From: Brachionus plicatilis
Taxonomy: Eukaryota; Rotifera; Eurotatoria; Ploima; Brachionidae
NCBI GenBank assembly: GCA_010279815.1
Contig: QEOQ01000670.1
Coordinates: forward strand, 659,382 to 723,381
Direction of reading: 5' to 3'
Length of the DNA: 64,000 nucleotides
Shown here piece after piece: positions 19,660-29,966 of this stretch; within the stretch, counting starts at the first letter, position 1, and every line of letters begins with the position of its first letter. The position numbers and the translations under genes were made by a program. Below the pieces are notes generated by a model. It ran no database searches and was not told the DNA's origin. It saw only the letters and a program-made list of their open reading frames with translations.

Positions 19660-20582
19660 ATTTACGGATTATTCCTAAAAAGCGGAAAACGGAATTTCCG
19701 CGACACATTTTCCGCAGCTTTTTTTTATCGAAATTCCGCAAAATAGGTTACTAAAAAGTGGAAAATCCGTGTTTTAGGCTAATTTCAAAAATTTATGGAA
19801 AACTTGAATAGAGACCGAAAAGATTTCACGGAAATTTAGTTGATTTAACTTTTAGGAGAATTTAAAAAATCAAAAATAATGTACGTTATTTCTAAAAAAA
19901 TTTTAATTCCTTAATGATTCTCAGACTAAAATCAGGGTTTTCATCAAATTTCATTCAAAGACTATTGAACAAGATTTTTCAAATGATATCTTCATTTTTC
20001 ACCTGCAAAGCCATTTTTCTAGTTATTTATTGATCTTTTTTTCTTCTATTAAAATATTTTTTTATTTTTTATTTTTTATTTTTTATTTGGATAAGTTAAA
20101 CTAAAATTAAAAATTTATAAATTAAATTATTATCTAAAATTTTCATAAAAAACAGTTGATTGAAAATTTTTTTTTAAATATTAATCATTATCTATGAAGT
20201 CTAAAGTATTTTGGGCTCATACACGAGCTATCATCAACTTAATCTTTTAAATACCTTACATTGGGTTAGTTAACAATATTAAATCAAAGAAATAAAGCCG
20301 TAAACAAGAAAATTAAAATTTTTGGTAAAGAAATTCAATTTTTCAATAAATTTCATTCTAGTTAAATTTTTCTTTAAAACCTTTTAAATAATTCACCAAT
20401 AAATACTTTAAATTTTTCTAAAGTAAGTGTCTTGTAAATTTTTTTGTTTTAAATAAGCAAACACAATACAGAAACAATTTTATTTAATAAAATATTATGA
20501 AATGTATTAAAAATTTTTTGTATGAAAAATGCTAAATTAAAAAATCCAATCCACAAAATGCTAAAATTTTTAGAAATTGAGC
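19660..20582. other. Spacer with TTCCGC-rich repeat tract
   Basis: From 19660 to 19790 AAAAAGCGGAAAA, GGAATTTCCGC and ATTCCGCAAAAT words alternate in both orientations, a partly palindromic tract related to words near 11.7-11.8 kb. The rest to 20582 is plain AT-rich sequence and the 3' flank of the lyase gene. Confidence 0.4.
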
Positions 20583-22373
20583 TTAAGAGTGCGCTTTTTC
20601 AACTGATCCATTAGCTGCACCATTGGCAGTTCCATTAGCTGCACCATTAGCAGTTCCATTAGCTGCACCATTAGCAGTTCCATTAGCTGCACCATTTGAT
20701 ACTTGTTTATCTTTTGTATTGTAGCAAGAATCCAAAAACATGTAAGCAACATCAGCAATAAGACTTTTATCCGGTATACCTTGAGTGCTGCAATAAATAG
20801 CTGCCACTTTTCCGAGCTGTCTATCATCTTTGCTCATTATTTCCTTGACAGATTTTTTCAAATCCTGGACAAAGTTTTGTGCGACTCCAGGCAGAGTATG
20901 TAACTTGGTGACAGCAATGTGAATGCCAGCTGGGTTTTGAAGTGCATTCAAATGCCATCCTCTTGTAGCCATGTCATCCAAAAGTTTGAAAATGTTAAAA
21001 TCGGACGACTGAAAAGCCACAACACTCACTTCAGGTTGAGCCATTAATTTCAATTCTTTAATTTCTTCTACTTCTTTGGTTATATACTTAGTTGTTTCGA
21101 TTATGTTTCTGGTAATTTTGACATAACCATCATGTCCAATAGACATCAAAGTCGCCCAAGTCATGGCTATTAAACTTCCGGCACGGCTACCAGCAAAAGT
21201 TGGCGAGACATAAATACCGCCAGGCCACTCAACAGCCGAAAAATACTGATGTCTTCTATACTCCGGATTTCTATACAGAACAACGGAACTTCCTTTGGGT
21301 GTATAGCCATATTTGTGTGTGTCACAGCTGATTGAAGTGACCCCTGGCAGTCTAAAGTCAAATAAAGGCAGTTCAAAGCCAGCGTCTTCCATGAAAACGA
21401 TCAAGAAGCCACCAAGACAAGCATCTACATGCAATGGTATGTTGTATTTGCAGGCAATTTTGGACAAATCTTCAATGGGATCAATAGAACCATGTGGAAA
21501 TTGCGGCGCTGAGCCTACGATCAAACATGTGTTCGAGTTGATGTATGACTCAAGTTTTTTTGGATTTACTTTTTTTGTCTTCGGATCAACTGGTACATGA
21601 CGAATTTTCATCTTGAAAAAATCTGCAGCTTTGTCAAACGCTGCATGTCCAGTCACTGGCACAACTATCTCTGGACGCTTGATTCCTTTGGCATAAGCCA
21701 GTTGACGGTAGGCTTTGCAGGCCAACATTATGGATTCAGTGCCACCAGTGGTCATAGTACCGCATGAATTCTCATCTCCACGAAACAAATTACAGGCCAT
21801 TCGGACCACCTCAGCTTCCATTTTTCTCACATCCGGAAAGACGTCAGCATGCATTGGATTAGTCCATGCAAATTTTTCATACACTTTGGTTGTCAATGAT
21901 GTCAATGAATCGTCAGCGCCGTACACACAGCCTGACACTGCACCGCCAGTCCAATTCAAATCATTTAGCTTGAGATATTTATTGTTGATTAGCTCCAATG
22001 TTTCCTCATTACCTAACCCAGGCGATGGAAGCTTTTGCACAAAAAGTTGACCTTTATTCGACTTGTAAATCTCTTCTTCCAAATCTTTTCGGGTCTTGGC
22101 CAGCTCCGAGTTTATTTTGGCATTTAGAAAAGGCAATTTTTTTGAAAATTTAAACACCTGTTTCTTCAAAAAGTCCCATAAACCTTTGTCTAGATCAAGC
22201 AAAAAGTATTTAAATGACATCAATACATAGGTTATCAATACTGATATAACTAGTATTTCCCATTTTTCGAAATTGTCTAATTTCCTCAAGGTGTATTGAA
22301 GCACCGGATCGATTTGGTCATAAGCTTGGCCTATTACCGGATACTCGTGACTCAATTTGTCTAGTAAAGACAT
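20583..22373 (-). CDS. SGPL1: Sphingosine-1-phosphate lyase
   Basis: Intronless 596-residue protein starting at the ATG at 22373. A single N-terminal transmembrane helix at about 38-58 anchors it in the ER. The PLP-dependent lyase domain follows, with HADVFPDVRKMEAEVVRM, the PLP-phosphate region TTGGTES (about 208-214), HVDACLGGF (about 315-323) and the Schiff-base lysine K354 in SCDTHKYGYTPKG (human K353). It cleaves sphingosine-1-phosphate to hexadecenal and phosphoethanolamine, the exit step of sphingolipid catabolism. The catalytic core matches the family throughout. The C-terminus is odd: a low-complexity tail of GAANGTAN repeats followed by GSVEKAHS, absent from vertebrate enzymes. Confidence 0.97.
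   Translation of the reverse strand: MSLLDKLSHEYPVIGQAYDQIDPVLQYTLRKLDNFEKWEILVISVLITYVLMSFKYFLLDLDKGLWDFLKKQVFKFSKKLPFLNAKINSELAKTRKDLEEEIYKSNKGQLFVQKLPSPGLGNEETLELINNKYLKLNDLNWTGGAVSGCVYGADDSLTSLTTKVYEKFAWTNPMHADVFPDVRKMEAEVVRMACNLFRGDENSCGTMTTGGTESIMLACKAYRQLAYAKGIKRPEIVVPVTGHAAFDKAADFFKMKIRHVPVDPKTKKVNPKKLESYINSNTCLIVGSAPQFPHGSIDPIEDLSKIACKYNIPLHVDACLGGFLIVFMEDAGFELPLFDFRLPGVTSISCDTHKYGYTPKGSSVVLYRNPEYRRHQYFSAVEWPGGIYVSPTFAGSRAGSLIAMTWATLMSIGHDGYVKITRNIIETTKYITKEVEEIKELKLMAQPEVSVVAFQSSDFNIFKLLDDMATRGWHLNALQNPAGIHIAVTKLHTLPGVAQNFVQDLKKSVKEIMSKDDRQLGKVAAIYCSTQGIPDKSLIADVAYMFLDSCYNTKDKQVSNGAANGTANGAANGTANGAANGTANGAANGSVEKAHS
20608..20696 (-). repeat. In-frame 24-bp minisatellite in the S1P lyase gene
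   Basis: About three and a half copies of a 24-bp unit (TTAGCTGCACCATTAGCAGT plus TCCA, plus-strand reading) with only one or two substitutions between copies. The unit length is a multiple of three, so copy-number change would lengthen or shorten the tail without breaking the frame. Each unit encodes GAANGTAN. Confidence 0.85.
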
Positions 22374-24718
22374 TATCTTAATATTAAAAAAATATAAAAC
22401 AAAAATTATTATGCTTATTTATATGTTAAAAATTTAAAAATTCATGTAATAATTTGATAAATTTTTGCTCTTCGAACAGTAAATAATTGTCAGTGATTAG
22501 ATAAAAGAGGTGTATTTTAAAAAAAGTTTTACTTATCTTTTATTTAAATTGAATTTATTCTAAATATCTAATAATTGGAGTCTAGAAACTTTCGAGAAAA
22601 ATCTAATTTTATTTGAAAATAAAAATTTTGACTAAAAAATAATTATAATTTTTTTTTGACGTTTTGAAATAATAGGTTATTCAATATTTTAATCGAGCGT
22701 ATACACTTGACTTGATGAAAAATTCAACTTGTGTTTTAATTATTTAAGAATCTAAGGTAAATTAACAAATTATGAAGTAAATTATTTTTTGTAAAATTTA
22801 AACAAAATTTAATTAATTTATAAAATCATTTGCTGACTTTCTCAGAGAGCTTTCTCAAGCAAAATTCTAAAAATATTCTTTAGAAATGTATTTAATGATT
22901 TTATTCCAGCTGCAATTTTACGAATTAAAAATTATTAAATTTTGATAAAGCAATTTCAGTTCATTGTACACGTCATTTTTCTACTGTACAAAATCAAAAC
23001 TCAAAACATCCAGAGTCTAATTTGGCAAATTAATTTTTTAATAGATGACACTATCGAAATAGATTAAGTTTTGATAAAAAAATAATTTATTCTTTTATGT
23101 TTTGAAACTACACTATTATGTTAAATGCTAATTAAAACTTTACTTATTAAATAAAATATTATTAGAAAAAAAATCTTTAAATTATAAAAAGCCTAAAAAA
23201 TCTCTAATCTTTAAATTTAATCTTTTGTTTGAAAATATTTCAATTTGTTCATTTCTTTAACCAAAATTCAATACGCAATGAATTTTACATATAAGAGCAT
23301 TTGATAAAAATTATCAAATTCGTTTTTATAAAAATAATGATTTTTTATGTCAAATTGAAAAAATAAAATAAAACTATTCAAAATTTAAATCCAAAATAAA
23401 GGTTTTATTATGATAAAACATCAATTCCAATCTAATCTCTTTCTAAAATCGATTTTTTTTTTAAATTTCAAAACAAATCTTTATTGTTAAATAATTTTTT
23501 TTTTATTTATTATTCTGACTTTTTTTCTCTAAATTCAATATTATTCACATCATAAAAAATGAAAATAAAAATTCGGTTTTATTCCTTAATATCGCACTCA
23601 ATAAATTTTGTGTCAATTTTGATTAAATAATTAAGAATTTAAACTTATTTCTTATTTTCAATCACTAATCATTTTTCAGCATTTTTTTAATAAATTTTTC
23701 AGCAGCAAAATTCCTTAAAAAAAGCTTAATATTTAAATAAGTATTGATCTCTAAGATAAAAATATTATATAATGTGATAATTGATTTATAAATTTTTTTT
23801 CTCTGCTTACAATTACTTGTAGTAATTGTCATTTTTAATTTAAAAATTAATAAAATTAAAAATTCATTTAATATTTTTACTAATAATATAACTACTTACT
23901 TTTGTGATTATAATAAAATTACTAGAAGCATTTTCTGTGCTCAATGAGCCTTCATGTAAAAATTTTAATGACAAAAATAATTCCATAAAAATGCATCTTA
24001 AAAAAGTTAACTTAAGATTATTGAGATTAATTAAAAAATAAATTAAAAATTTTTAAGCCAAATATATTTTTGGAGTCTTTGTTTGGATATTCTGAAAATT
24101 TCAAAGAAATTAAAGACAAATCATTTTATTTTTGAGTTTATTTTGAAAAGAAATAATTTTTAAAATTATGTATTAAACTAGCAAACCTGCAAACCAAATT
24201 TTTTTTTTTAACCAAAAATTATTTATTATTATAATATTATTTAGATTCTTACATATCTTATTTTATAATCTTATTTTTAAAATATATTATTATTAATATA
24301 TCTTACTTTTTCGAGTGGTCACCTGTAATAAAAAATTCCTTCTGTTCACTGGTCATTTGATATGTGACAAATTCTGGTCATGTTTTTGAAGGAATCATGT
24401 TTTTAAACCCATTTTTCATTCAAATTATTTAAAAAAGAAACGGAATCAATTGATATTTTTTACTGCGGAACTTTTAACCAAAGACATGTATAAAGTTTTG
24501 TGTACGTATTTTAAAAAATTAAAATCAAAAATTATAAATTATAATATTTCAACAAAAAATTTAAAAATTATTTAGCATAAAATGAAAATTTATCTTTAAA
24601 AAATATTAAGCTATTCGTAGCAAGAAATATCATAAACATTTAACAAATAGATACTAATATCTAGCAGTGGAATAAATTGGGGCTATTTTGATTTGTATTC
24701 TTAAAGTTTGAGATCAAA
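22374..24718. other. AT-rich spacer
   Basis: 2.3 kb between the 5' ends of S1P lyase and EXOC8, so it should hold both promoters. I see no conserved exon. A short dyad ATTCCTTC...GAAGGAAT with GGTCA words lies near 24,350-24,400. Confidence 0.5.
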
Positions 24719-26782
24719 ATGGACCTGAGCGTTGTAAATTTGGATTCACTGGACCATGCCAACTTTAATGTTGACGAATTTGTCAAAATGGTCGCTGCCA
24801 AAGACATCTATGCCTCCAAGATAGCCGAAACTAAGGAAAAACTCAGCCGACTGTCAACGCAAACAGCCGAAGAAATAAAGCAAAATGTGTACAAAAACTA
24901 CACCAACTTTATGGAAACTTCTAAAGAAGTGGGCCATCTGGAAAGCAAAATGAACCAATTGCGACAATCGCTGGACGACCAGCGCAAACTGTTGACCTTG
25001 TTCAAAAACTTGAGCGCCAACTCAAGCACTAAGGTCGATCAGTCGGCGAGCAACAAGAGCCTAGGCGGCCAAAATTCCTCCCTAAGTCTTTTGCTGGAAC
25101 AAGTGGAGGGCTGCGGCGTGATTGCACAAAAGCCAGGCCGCAGTCTTCTTTTTCACAGTGATCTAGAGGTGCTGCACACCGACGACTATTCCTTATCCCA
25201 AAAAGTACATGCTTACCTACTTAGTGACGCTCTTTTGCTCACCTTGCCCCAACGCAAACGCAACAAGTCAACCTTTAGCTCGAGTGCCATCAATCGGCAC
25301 CGCTCCAACAGTCTCATCGGTCACACAGAAGCCACAAACAACTACCAGTACAAATTCCATGCATTCTACGAGCTAGATCTCATAAACATCCTGAATATAG
25401 AAGATTCAAAAGAAGTGCGAAACTCTTTCCAAGTGTCCAAGTTTCCGGAAAGTCTGATATTCCGGTGTGCCAATGCTCACCTGAAAAAAGAATGGCTCGA
25501 GTCAATAGAGAACTCTCGCAAGCAGCTATTGCTCGAAATGTCATCCAAAGGCCTGAATAGAATAACCGAAGAGGAAGAGGACGAAACGGACAAGAGTGCC
25601 GTTTCGGTTGAGTATGAAAAAAGCAAACAACTCAGGGACTTGTTTTCCGAGTTCGACATTCTTCTGGCTCAGCGCGACTTCGAGAAAGCTGTGGACATGC
25701 TGCTCAAAATAAAGTCTTCCAAAGTGCACTCGGACTCGTCCCAGCACCTAGTCTACAAGCAAAAAGAAGCCGAGCTTATTGGCATCCTGCGCAAAGACCT
25801 GGTCCAGTCCAAAGAAAGGCGAAATAGCAAAGGAGTTGTCAAAACAGGCAAAAGAGTGGTCAATAGTTTGATCAAGCTGAAAATAATTGACGAAGCCATT
25901 GATCTGTTCATCGACTACCACAAACACCTCAATTCAGAAACACTCAGAAAAATAAAACTGGAAGAGTCCAACTCGATCTACATGAACAATGTGTTGGATT
26001 CTTTTTTTGAAAATTTGAGACAAAGCTATGCCAGTTTTAAAGAGCAATTTGCCAATTTGGTCAACTATTGCTACTCGACATACTTGAGCTGGTGCGACAC
26101 CGAAATAGAGATACTGATCAAAAAACTTCAAAGTCAACACTATCTGGGCCGTCAATTTGACATTACCATCGAAAATGTTCAGCTTATATTCCTGAAAGCC
26201 GACGAGTTTCTTAGCGCGGCAAATTTTGAGGTAAAGTTTATGTTCGAGGTAAAGCTGAATCGCATAGTTGAACAGAGCATTAAGGAACAGTATGACATTC
26301 TCATAGAAGCTTCACTGCAGCGTTCCAAGCTAGAATTGGAGAACACAGGCGGAAATAATGAACAAAACAAGCAGCAACAAATCGACAAGTTTGTCTCAGA
26401 CATTCATTTACTGGAATTGAAAAATTCTTCCAAATTTGATGCCAACTTGATCAAAAAATGCACCAGCTCGGCAATTCAATTTACGCGCGGAGCTCTGCTT
26501 TTTTTTGTCAACTGTTTGCGCATCTACTACCAGGACATCAATTATTTTATTGTTGAAAATTTTACCAAATTGTTCAAAGCTGAATTGAAAATATACACTT
26601 CGTACATAAAAAAACTGGACAGCATACGAATTGGCAAAGAGGACATATACAACAACATATGTCTGGTGGAAAGTGTGTTTCAAATAATCCAAGAGATCTA
26701 CTTGGACACCAGTGGCCTCAGTTCCAAGCATTTTAGCGACGTGTCAGATAAAATAGTAAAATTTAAAAAAGAATATTTTTAG
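24719..26782 (+). CDS. EXOC8: Exocyst complex component 8 (Exo84)
   Basis: Intronless, 687 residues. The N-terminal helical/coiled-coil region (about 1-105; NFNVDEFVKMVAAKDIYASK, YTNFMETSKEVGHLESKM) matches the Exo84 N-terminus. A PH domain follows (about 125-265; GRSLLFHSDLEVL, VHAYLLSDALLLTLPQ, ESLIFRCANAHLKKEWLESI). The C-terminal half is the helical rod typical of exocyst subunits. EXOC8 is part of the octameric tether that docks secretory vesicles at the plasma membrane, and its PH domain binds Ral in animals. Length is close to the human protein (725). The ATG at 24719 starts the conserved region. It is followed 164 bp later by a bZIP gene on the same strand. Confidence 0.93.
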   Translation: MDLSVVNLDSLDHANFNVDEFVKMVAAKDIYASKIAETKEKLSRLSTQTAEEIKQNVYKNYTNFMETSKEVGHLESKMNQLRQSLDDQRKLLTLFKNLSANSSTKVDQSASNKSLGGQNSSLSLLLEQVEGCGVIAQKPGRSLLFHSDLEVLHTDDYSLSQKVHAYLLSDALLLTLPQRKRNKSTFSSSAINRHRSNSLIGHTEATNNYQYKFHAFYELDLINILNIEDSKEVRNSFQVSKFPESLIFRCANAHLKKEWLESIENSRKQLLLEMSSKGLNRITEEEEDETDKSAVSVEYEKSKQLRDLFSEFDILLAQRDFEKAVDMLLKIKSSKVHSDSSQHLVYKQKEAELIGILRKDLVQSKERRNSKGVVKTGKRVVNSLIKLKIIDEAIDLFIDYHKHLNSETLRKIKLEESNSIYMNNVLDSFFENLRQSYASFKEQFANLVNYCYSTYLSWCDTEIEILIKKLQSQHYLGRQFDITIENVQLIFLKADEFLSAANFEVKFMFEVKLNRIVEQSIKEQYDILIEASLQRSKLELENTGGNNEQNKQQQIDKFVSDIHLLELKNSSKFDANLIKKCTSSAIQFTRGALLFFVNCLRIYYQDINYFIVENFTKLFKAELKIYTSYIKKLDSIRIGKEDIYNNICLVESVFQIIQEIYLDTSGLSSKHFSDVSDKIVKFKKEYF

Positions 26783-26946
26783 ACAAATTTATTAAATTAT
26801 TTTTAAGACAATTTTTTTTTTTTACACTTATTAATAAATATTTATTTTAAGCTTTATTTTTTTGGTATAAAAATAGACCAAGGGTAGCGCCTTGGCCACC
26901 AGATGATAAAAAGACTTTGATGTTTGAATTTTTAGGATTAGATTAA

Positions 26947-27213
26947 ATGGGAAAACGAGGCCGGAAGCCAGGTGCTAAACAAGATGGTGTTTCTAAGCTG
27001 GAGCGAAGCAGATTGAGCGCCAGAGAGTGTCGTGTGAGAAAAAAACTTCGCTACGAGTATTTGGAAGAGCTGGTACAAGACAGAGAAAAGGCGATTAGTG
27101 CGCTTGAACACGAGCTTGAATTGTACAGAAAAGTTTGCGAACAGATCGATTCTGGTAACATTACTGAAGAGCTGAGAAAATTGGTCGATTCAGACTGGTT
27201 TGTCAAATCTTAA
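26947..27213 (+). CDS. CREBL2: CREBL2-like bZIP protein
   Basis: 88 residues. GKRGRKPG leads into the basic region KLERSRLSARECRVRKKLRY and the start of the zipper YEYLEELVQDREKAISALEH, nearly identical in pattern to CREBL2/REPTOR-BP (GKRGRKP..., ERSRQSARECRARKKLRYQYLEEL). It is shorter than human CREBL2 (120), lacking most of the N-terminal lead and the Ser/Asn tail. An in-frame TAA precedes the ATG, but TTTTTAG at 26,931-26,937 could be a splice or trans-splice acceptor, so a further 5' exon cannot be excluded. Family members are nuclear and heterodimerise with CREBRF/REPTOR in metabolic transcription. Confidence 0.85.
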   Translation: MGKRGRKPGAKQDGVSKLERSRLSARECRVRKKLRYEYLEELVQDREKAISALEHELELYRKVCEQIDSGNITEELRKLVDSDWFVKS

Positions 27214-27568
27214 ATTTGTATTTGTATCTACTACCATTATACACATGTTTTGCATATTTTTTTTTTTTGTAAATTCTTAGTTAAATTTAAATAAAATTAT
27301 TAGAAAATATAAAAAATTTTTATCTAATAATTTGATGGAAACGGTTTTGACAAAAAAGAAATCTTACAATACTGAATTTAAATTATTTAAACTAAATTAA
27401 ATAGAAAAATCGATGAAGAATAAAATAAATGTTTATGTAGTTCTATTTGATACAATGAAAGAATGAAAAAATATTTTTTCACTTTTGCATCATCAGCTTT
27501 TTGATAAATTGTCTGTAAATGTTTTCTTGTTATTTTTCAAAATATAAAAGAAAAGACTTCAAAGAATT

Positions 27569-27606
27569 TTAACATTCAAAAAGTAATTTTACTTTTTGAA
27601 TGTTAA
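27569..27606. repeat. Perfect 18-bp palindromic hairpin
   Basis: TTAACATTCAAAAAGTAA is followed after two T by its exact reverse complement, giving 18-bp arms with a 2-base spacer. It sits just upstream of the LINE fragment at 27640. It could be a transcript hairpin or a collapsed foldback element. Confidence 0.75.
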
Positions 27607-27639
27607 ATAAGTCGCATTAATTTTTAAATATCAATTTTA

Positions 27640-28076
27640 GGAACAATTCTGTAAGGCAGTAGCGCTGAAAGTTTTAAATTTGCCAAATTTTGAAGAAAGA
27701 TTTGATCGATTCGACATGATACAATTTTTCAAATGCAACAAGAACATAAATAGAATCAATTGGAATTGTCCTATAAGAAGAACCCCAAAGAGTGTGAAAA
27801 AAGGACCAGCTGGCTCTATTCGTGACACCAAACACAAGTTTTAACAGGTAATTTGTGAGGAACTGTCCATCAAGAAATACCTTCTTCACAAACAGAACCA
27901 TCTTTTCTTGGAATGAACTACCTGACCAAGTCAAGAACGCGACAACTGTTGAGAAATTCAAGGTCGAGTACCACAATACAAAACAGGTCCCAGGCCAGAT
28001 AACCAACTCCGCGAGAAATTGACTTACTGCAGAATAATTAATAATAATAATAATAATAAACTGTAATAATAATAAT
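27640..28076 (+). mobile_element. LINE 3' end with RT C-terminus and (TAA)n tail
   Basis: With one or two frameshifts the translation gives LNLPNFEERFDRFDMIQFFK, then RTPKSVKKGPAGSIRDTKHK, then NCPSRNTFFTNRTIFSWNEL followed by PDQVKNATTVEKF, the C-terminal order of CR1-like RTs. After the stop the copy ends in TAATAATAATAA repeats (28034-28076), the simple-repeat 3' tail made by target-primed reverse transcription. It is 5'-truncated and less decayed than the LINE at 12.5-13.4 kb. Confidence 0.85.
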
Positions 28077-28670
28077 TTTAATTTTCTTTTCAATAATGAT
28101 TCTTTTTGAATTAAAGACTTCCTTAGAATTATATAATAATTTTTGTTCCTAATTTGAAATTGTAATAAAAAATTTTTACGGACTGATTTACTAAGAAATC
28201 CTTGGATGTGATAGCTTTTCAAAATTTATTTAGATTAAATGAAAAGAATAAATTAATAAATTAAAAGATAGTTATAAATAAATTTTATTTAAATTTTAAA
28301 TTTTATTTTTAAGGATATATATTTTTAACCATTAAAATGTAAATTTTGAAATATTTAAAATCTCTAAAATAAATCCTAATTAATTAAGCTTCCAAGAATT
28401 TTTTGAATATTTTCGATGTAGTTTTTAACAAAAAAAATTTCTTATCATAATTATCAACGACTAATTTTATCCTAAAAAAAAGTTATTAATTGTCATAATC
28501 AAAAGTTGTCCGTTAAATTAGAATGCCTAGATAAGCTACTGGGGCAGGCAGACTTGGACAAAATTTAGGACAATTTAAAACAAGGAGACTTTGTATTCAA
28601 ACAAACACTTAATTTAAGGTAAAAAGATATAAAACATAAGTATTTTTTTCAACTTTATTAAAAATTTAAA

Positions 28671-29741
28671 ATGTTCAGCAATTATTTCGAGATTTCTGAT
28701 CAATTTTTTTGCCCTCCATGCACCCTTATTCAAGCAGATTTAGCTTCAAACTATAATAAAAGAAAAAATTTGGATTCTTGCAAGGGAAAATCAAAAAAAA
28801 CCAAATATGACTATAAATGTGAAGTTTGTGGTGATCTCAGCTCTGGTTACCATTATGGAGCTTTTACGTGCGAAGCGTGTAAATTATTTTTCTCTCGTAC
28901 GACAAAAAATAAACGCAAGCGAAAATTTGATGAATGTTTGTTGAAAAGCTGTGACATTAATGTGCAGACCAGATCGGATTGTTCCGAATGCCGGTTCAAA
29001 AAGTGCCTTTTCAAAGGCATGTCATTGACCAAAAGCAAATTTGGAAGAAATGTGGTGTTCAAAAATGAGCCAAAGCCTGTCAATGAGGCAAATCAAAGCG
29101 GAAAACTTGTGGAATTGTTCTATCAAATTGGACAAGATTTTCTAACAACCATTTGCAGCACAAATGAAAATAATATTTCTCAAAGTGAGCACTATCTCAG
29201 AGCAAGCTTAAATTATCTTTTCGAAAAATCAATTGAATTAATAGACATTAAAAACAAAAATGAGAATTATAAATTTTTGAAAAATTACAAAAATTTTTAT
29301 TTTCCTATGTTAGATGATCGAAAATTAGATGCGCTTGTACTTTTATTTTTCTGTCTATTTGCAGTTGATTTTCATCAAATTTTATGCTATCAAAACAAAA
29401 GCCAGATATTTAAAATCTACTATGATAACAAGACTGTCTTTGACTTGTATTTAGAAAAGATAAATACTGCTGTATCTAATATAAGCCACAGTTCGGCTTA
29501 TTTGGTTAAAATTTTGTTATTTTTACGTATTTTTAATGGTTTACAGAGTCTAGATCAACTCGAGGCTACAAACAAGATAGATATTCAAATTAAAGAAATG
29601 ATAAAAAACGAGTTTATTTTAAATGAGTTTATTAGTAATGAATTTACAACTGTAAGCCCCTCATTTTTAGACACTAATTTTGTTCTTCAAATTTTATATA
29701 CTTCGACGCAATTTATTATTTTTTTGAGTTCGTTCTATTAA
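28671..29741 (+). CDS. Divergent nuclear receptor
   Basis: Intronless, 356 residues. DNA-binding domain at about 50-115: first finger C50, C53, C67, C70 (CEVCGDLSSGYHYGAFTCEAC), second finger C89, C94, C104, C107, then CRFKKCLFKGM as in the family. The P-box is CEACKL rather than the common CEGCKG/A/S, and the second finger starts C-x4-C rather than C-x5-C. The C-terminal about 220 residues are helical and probably a degenerate ligand-binding domain; no clear activation helix is seen at the end, which is hydrophobic (QFIIFLSSFY). Nuclear receptors bind DNA and usually lipophilic ligands. I cannot place it in a named subfamily; it looks like a lineage-specific expansion member. Confidence 0.85.
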   Translation: MFSNYFEISDQFFCPPCTLIQADLASNYNKRKNLDSCKGKSKKTKYDYKCEVCGDLSSGYHYGAFTCEACKLFFSRTTKNKRKRKFDECLLKSCDINVQTRSDCSECRFKKCLFKGMSLTKSKFGRNVVFKNEPKPVNEANQSGKLVELFYQIGQDFLTTICSTNENNISQSEHYLRASLNYLFEKSIELIDIKNKNENYKFLKNYKNFYFPMLDDRKLDALVLLFFCLFAVDFHQILCYQNKSQIFKIYYDNKTVFDLYLEKINTAVSNISHSSAYLVKILLFLRIFNGLQSLDQLEATNKIDIQIKEMIKNEFILNEFISNEFTTVSPSFLDTNFVLQILYTSTQFIIFLSSFY

Positions 29742-29966
29742 ATAAAATTTTTTATTATTTTTTTTTAAATTTTTATTGAATAAAAAAAATTTTCAAAATC
29801 ACCCTTTGTTCTAAATTAATAAAATGAGAAAAAATTGAAATTTTTTTTCCCGATTTTTAGAAAAATTGAATTCAAAAAACTCTATTTACATACCATTAAA
29901 AATATACATTATTCGTCAGTAGTGAAAATTCGATTTAAACATAGCTCTTAATTATTTATTTATTAA

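Noticed and set aside
27674..28222. 182-codon minus frame
   Set aside because: Antisense to the LINE 3' fragment, whose plus-strand translation has ordered RT landmarks.
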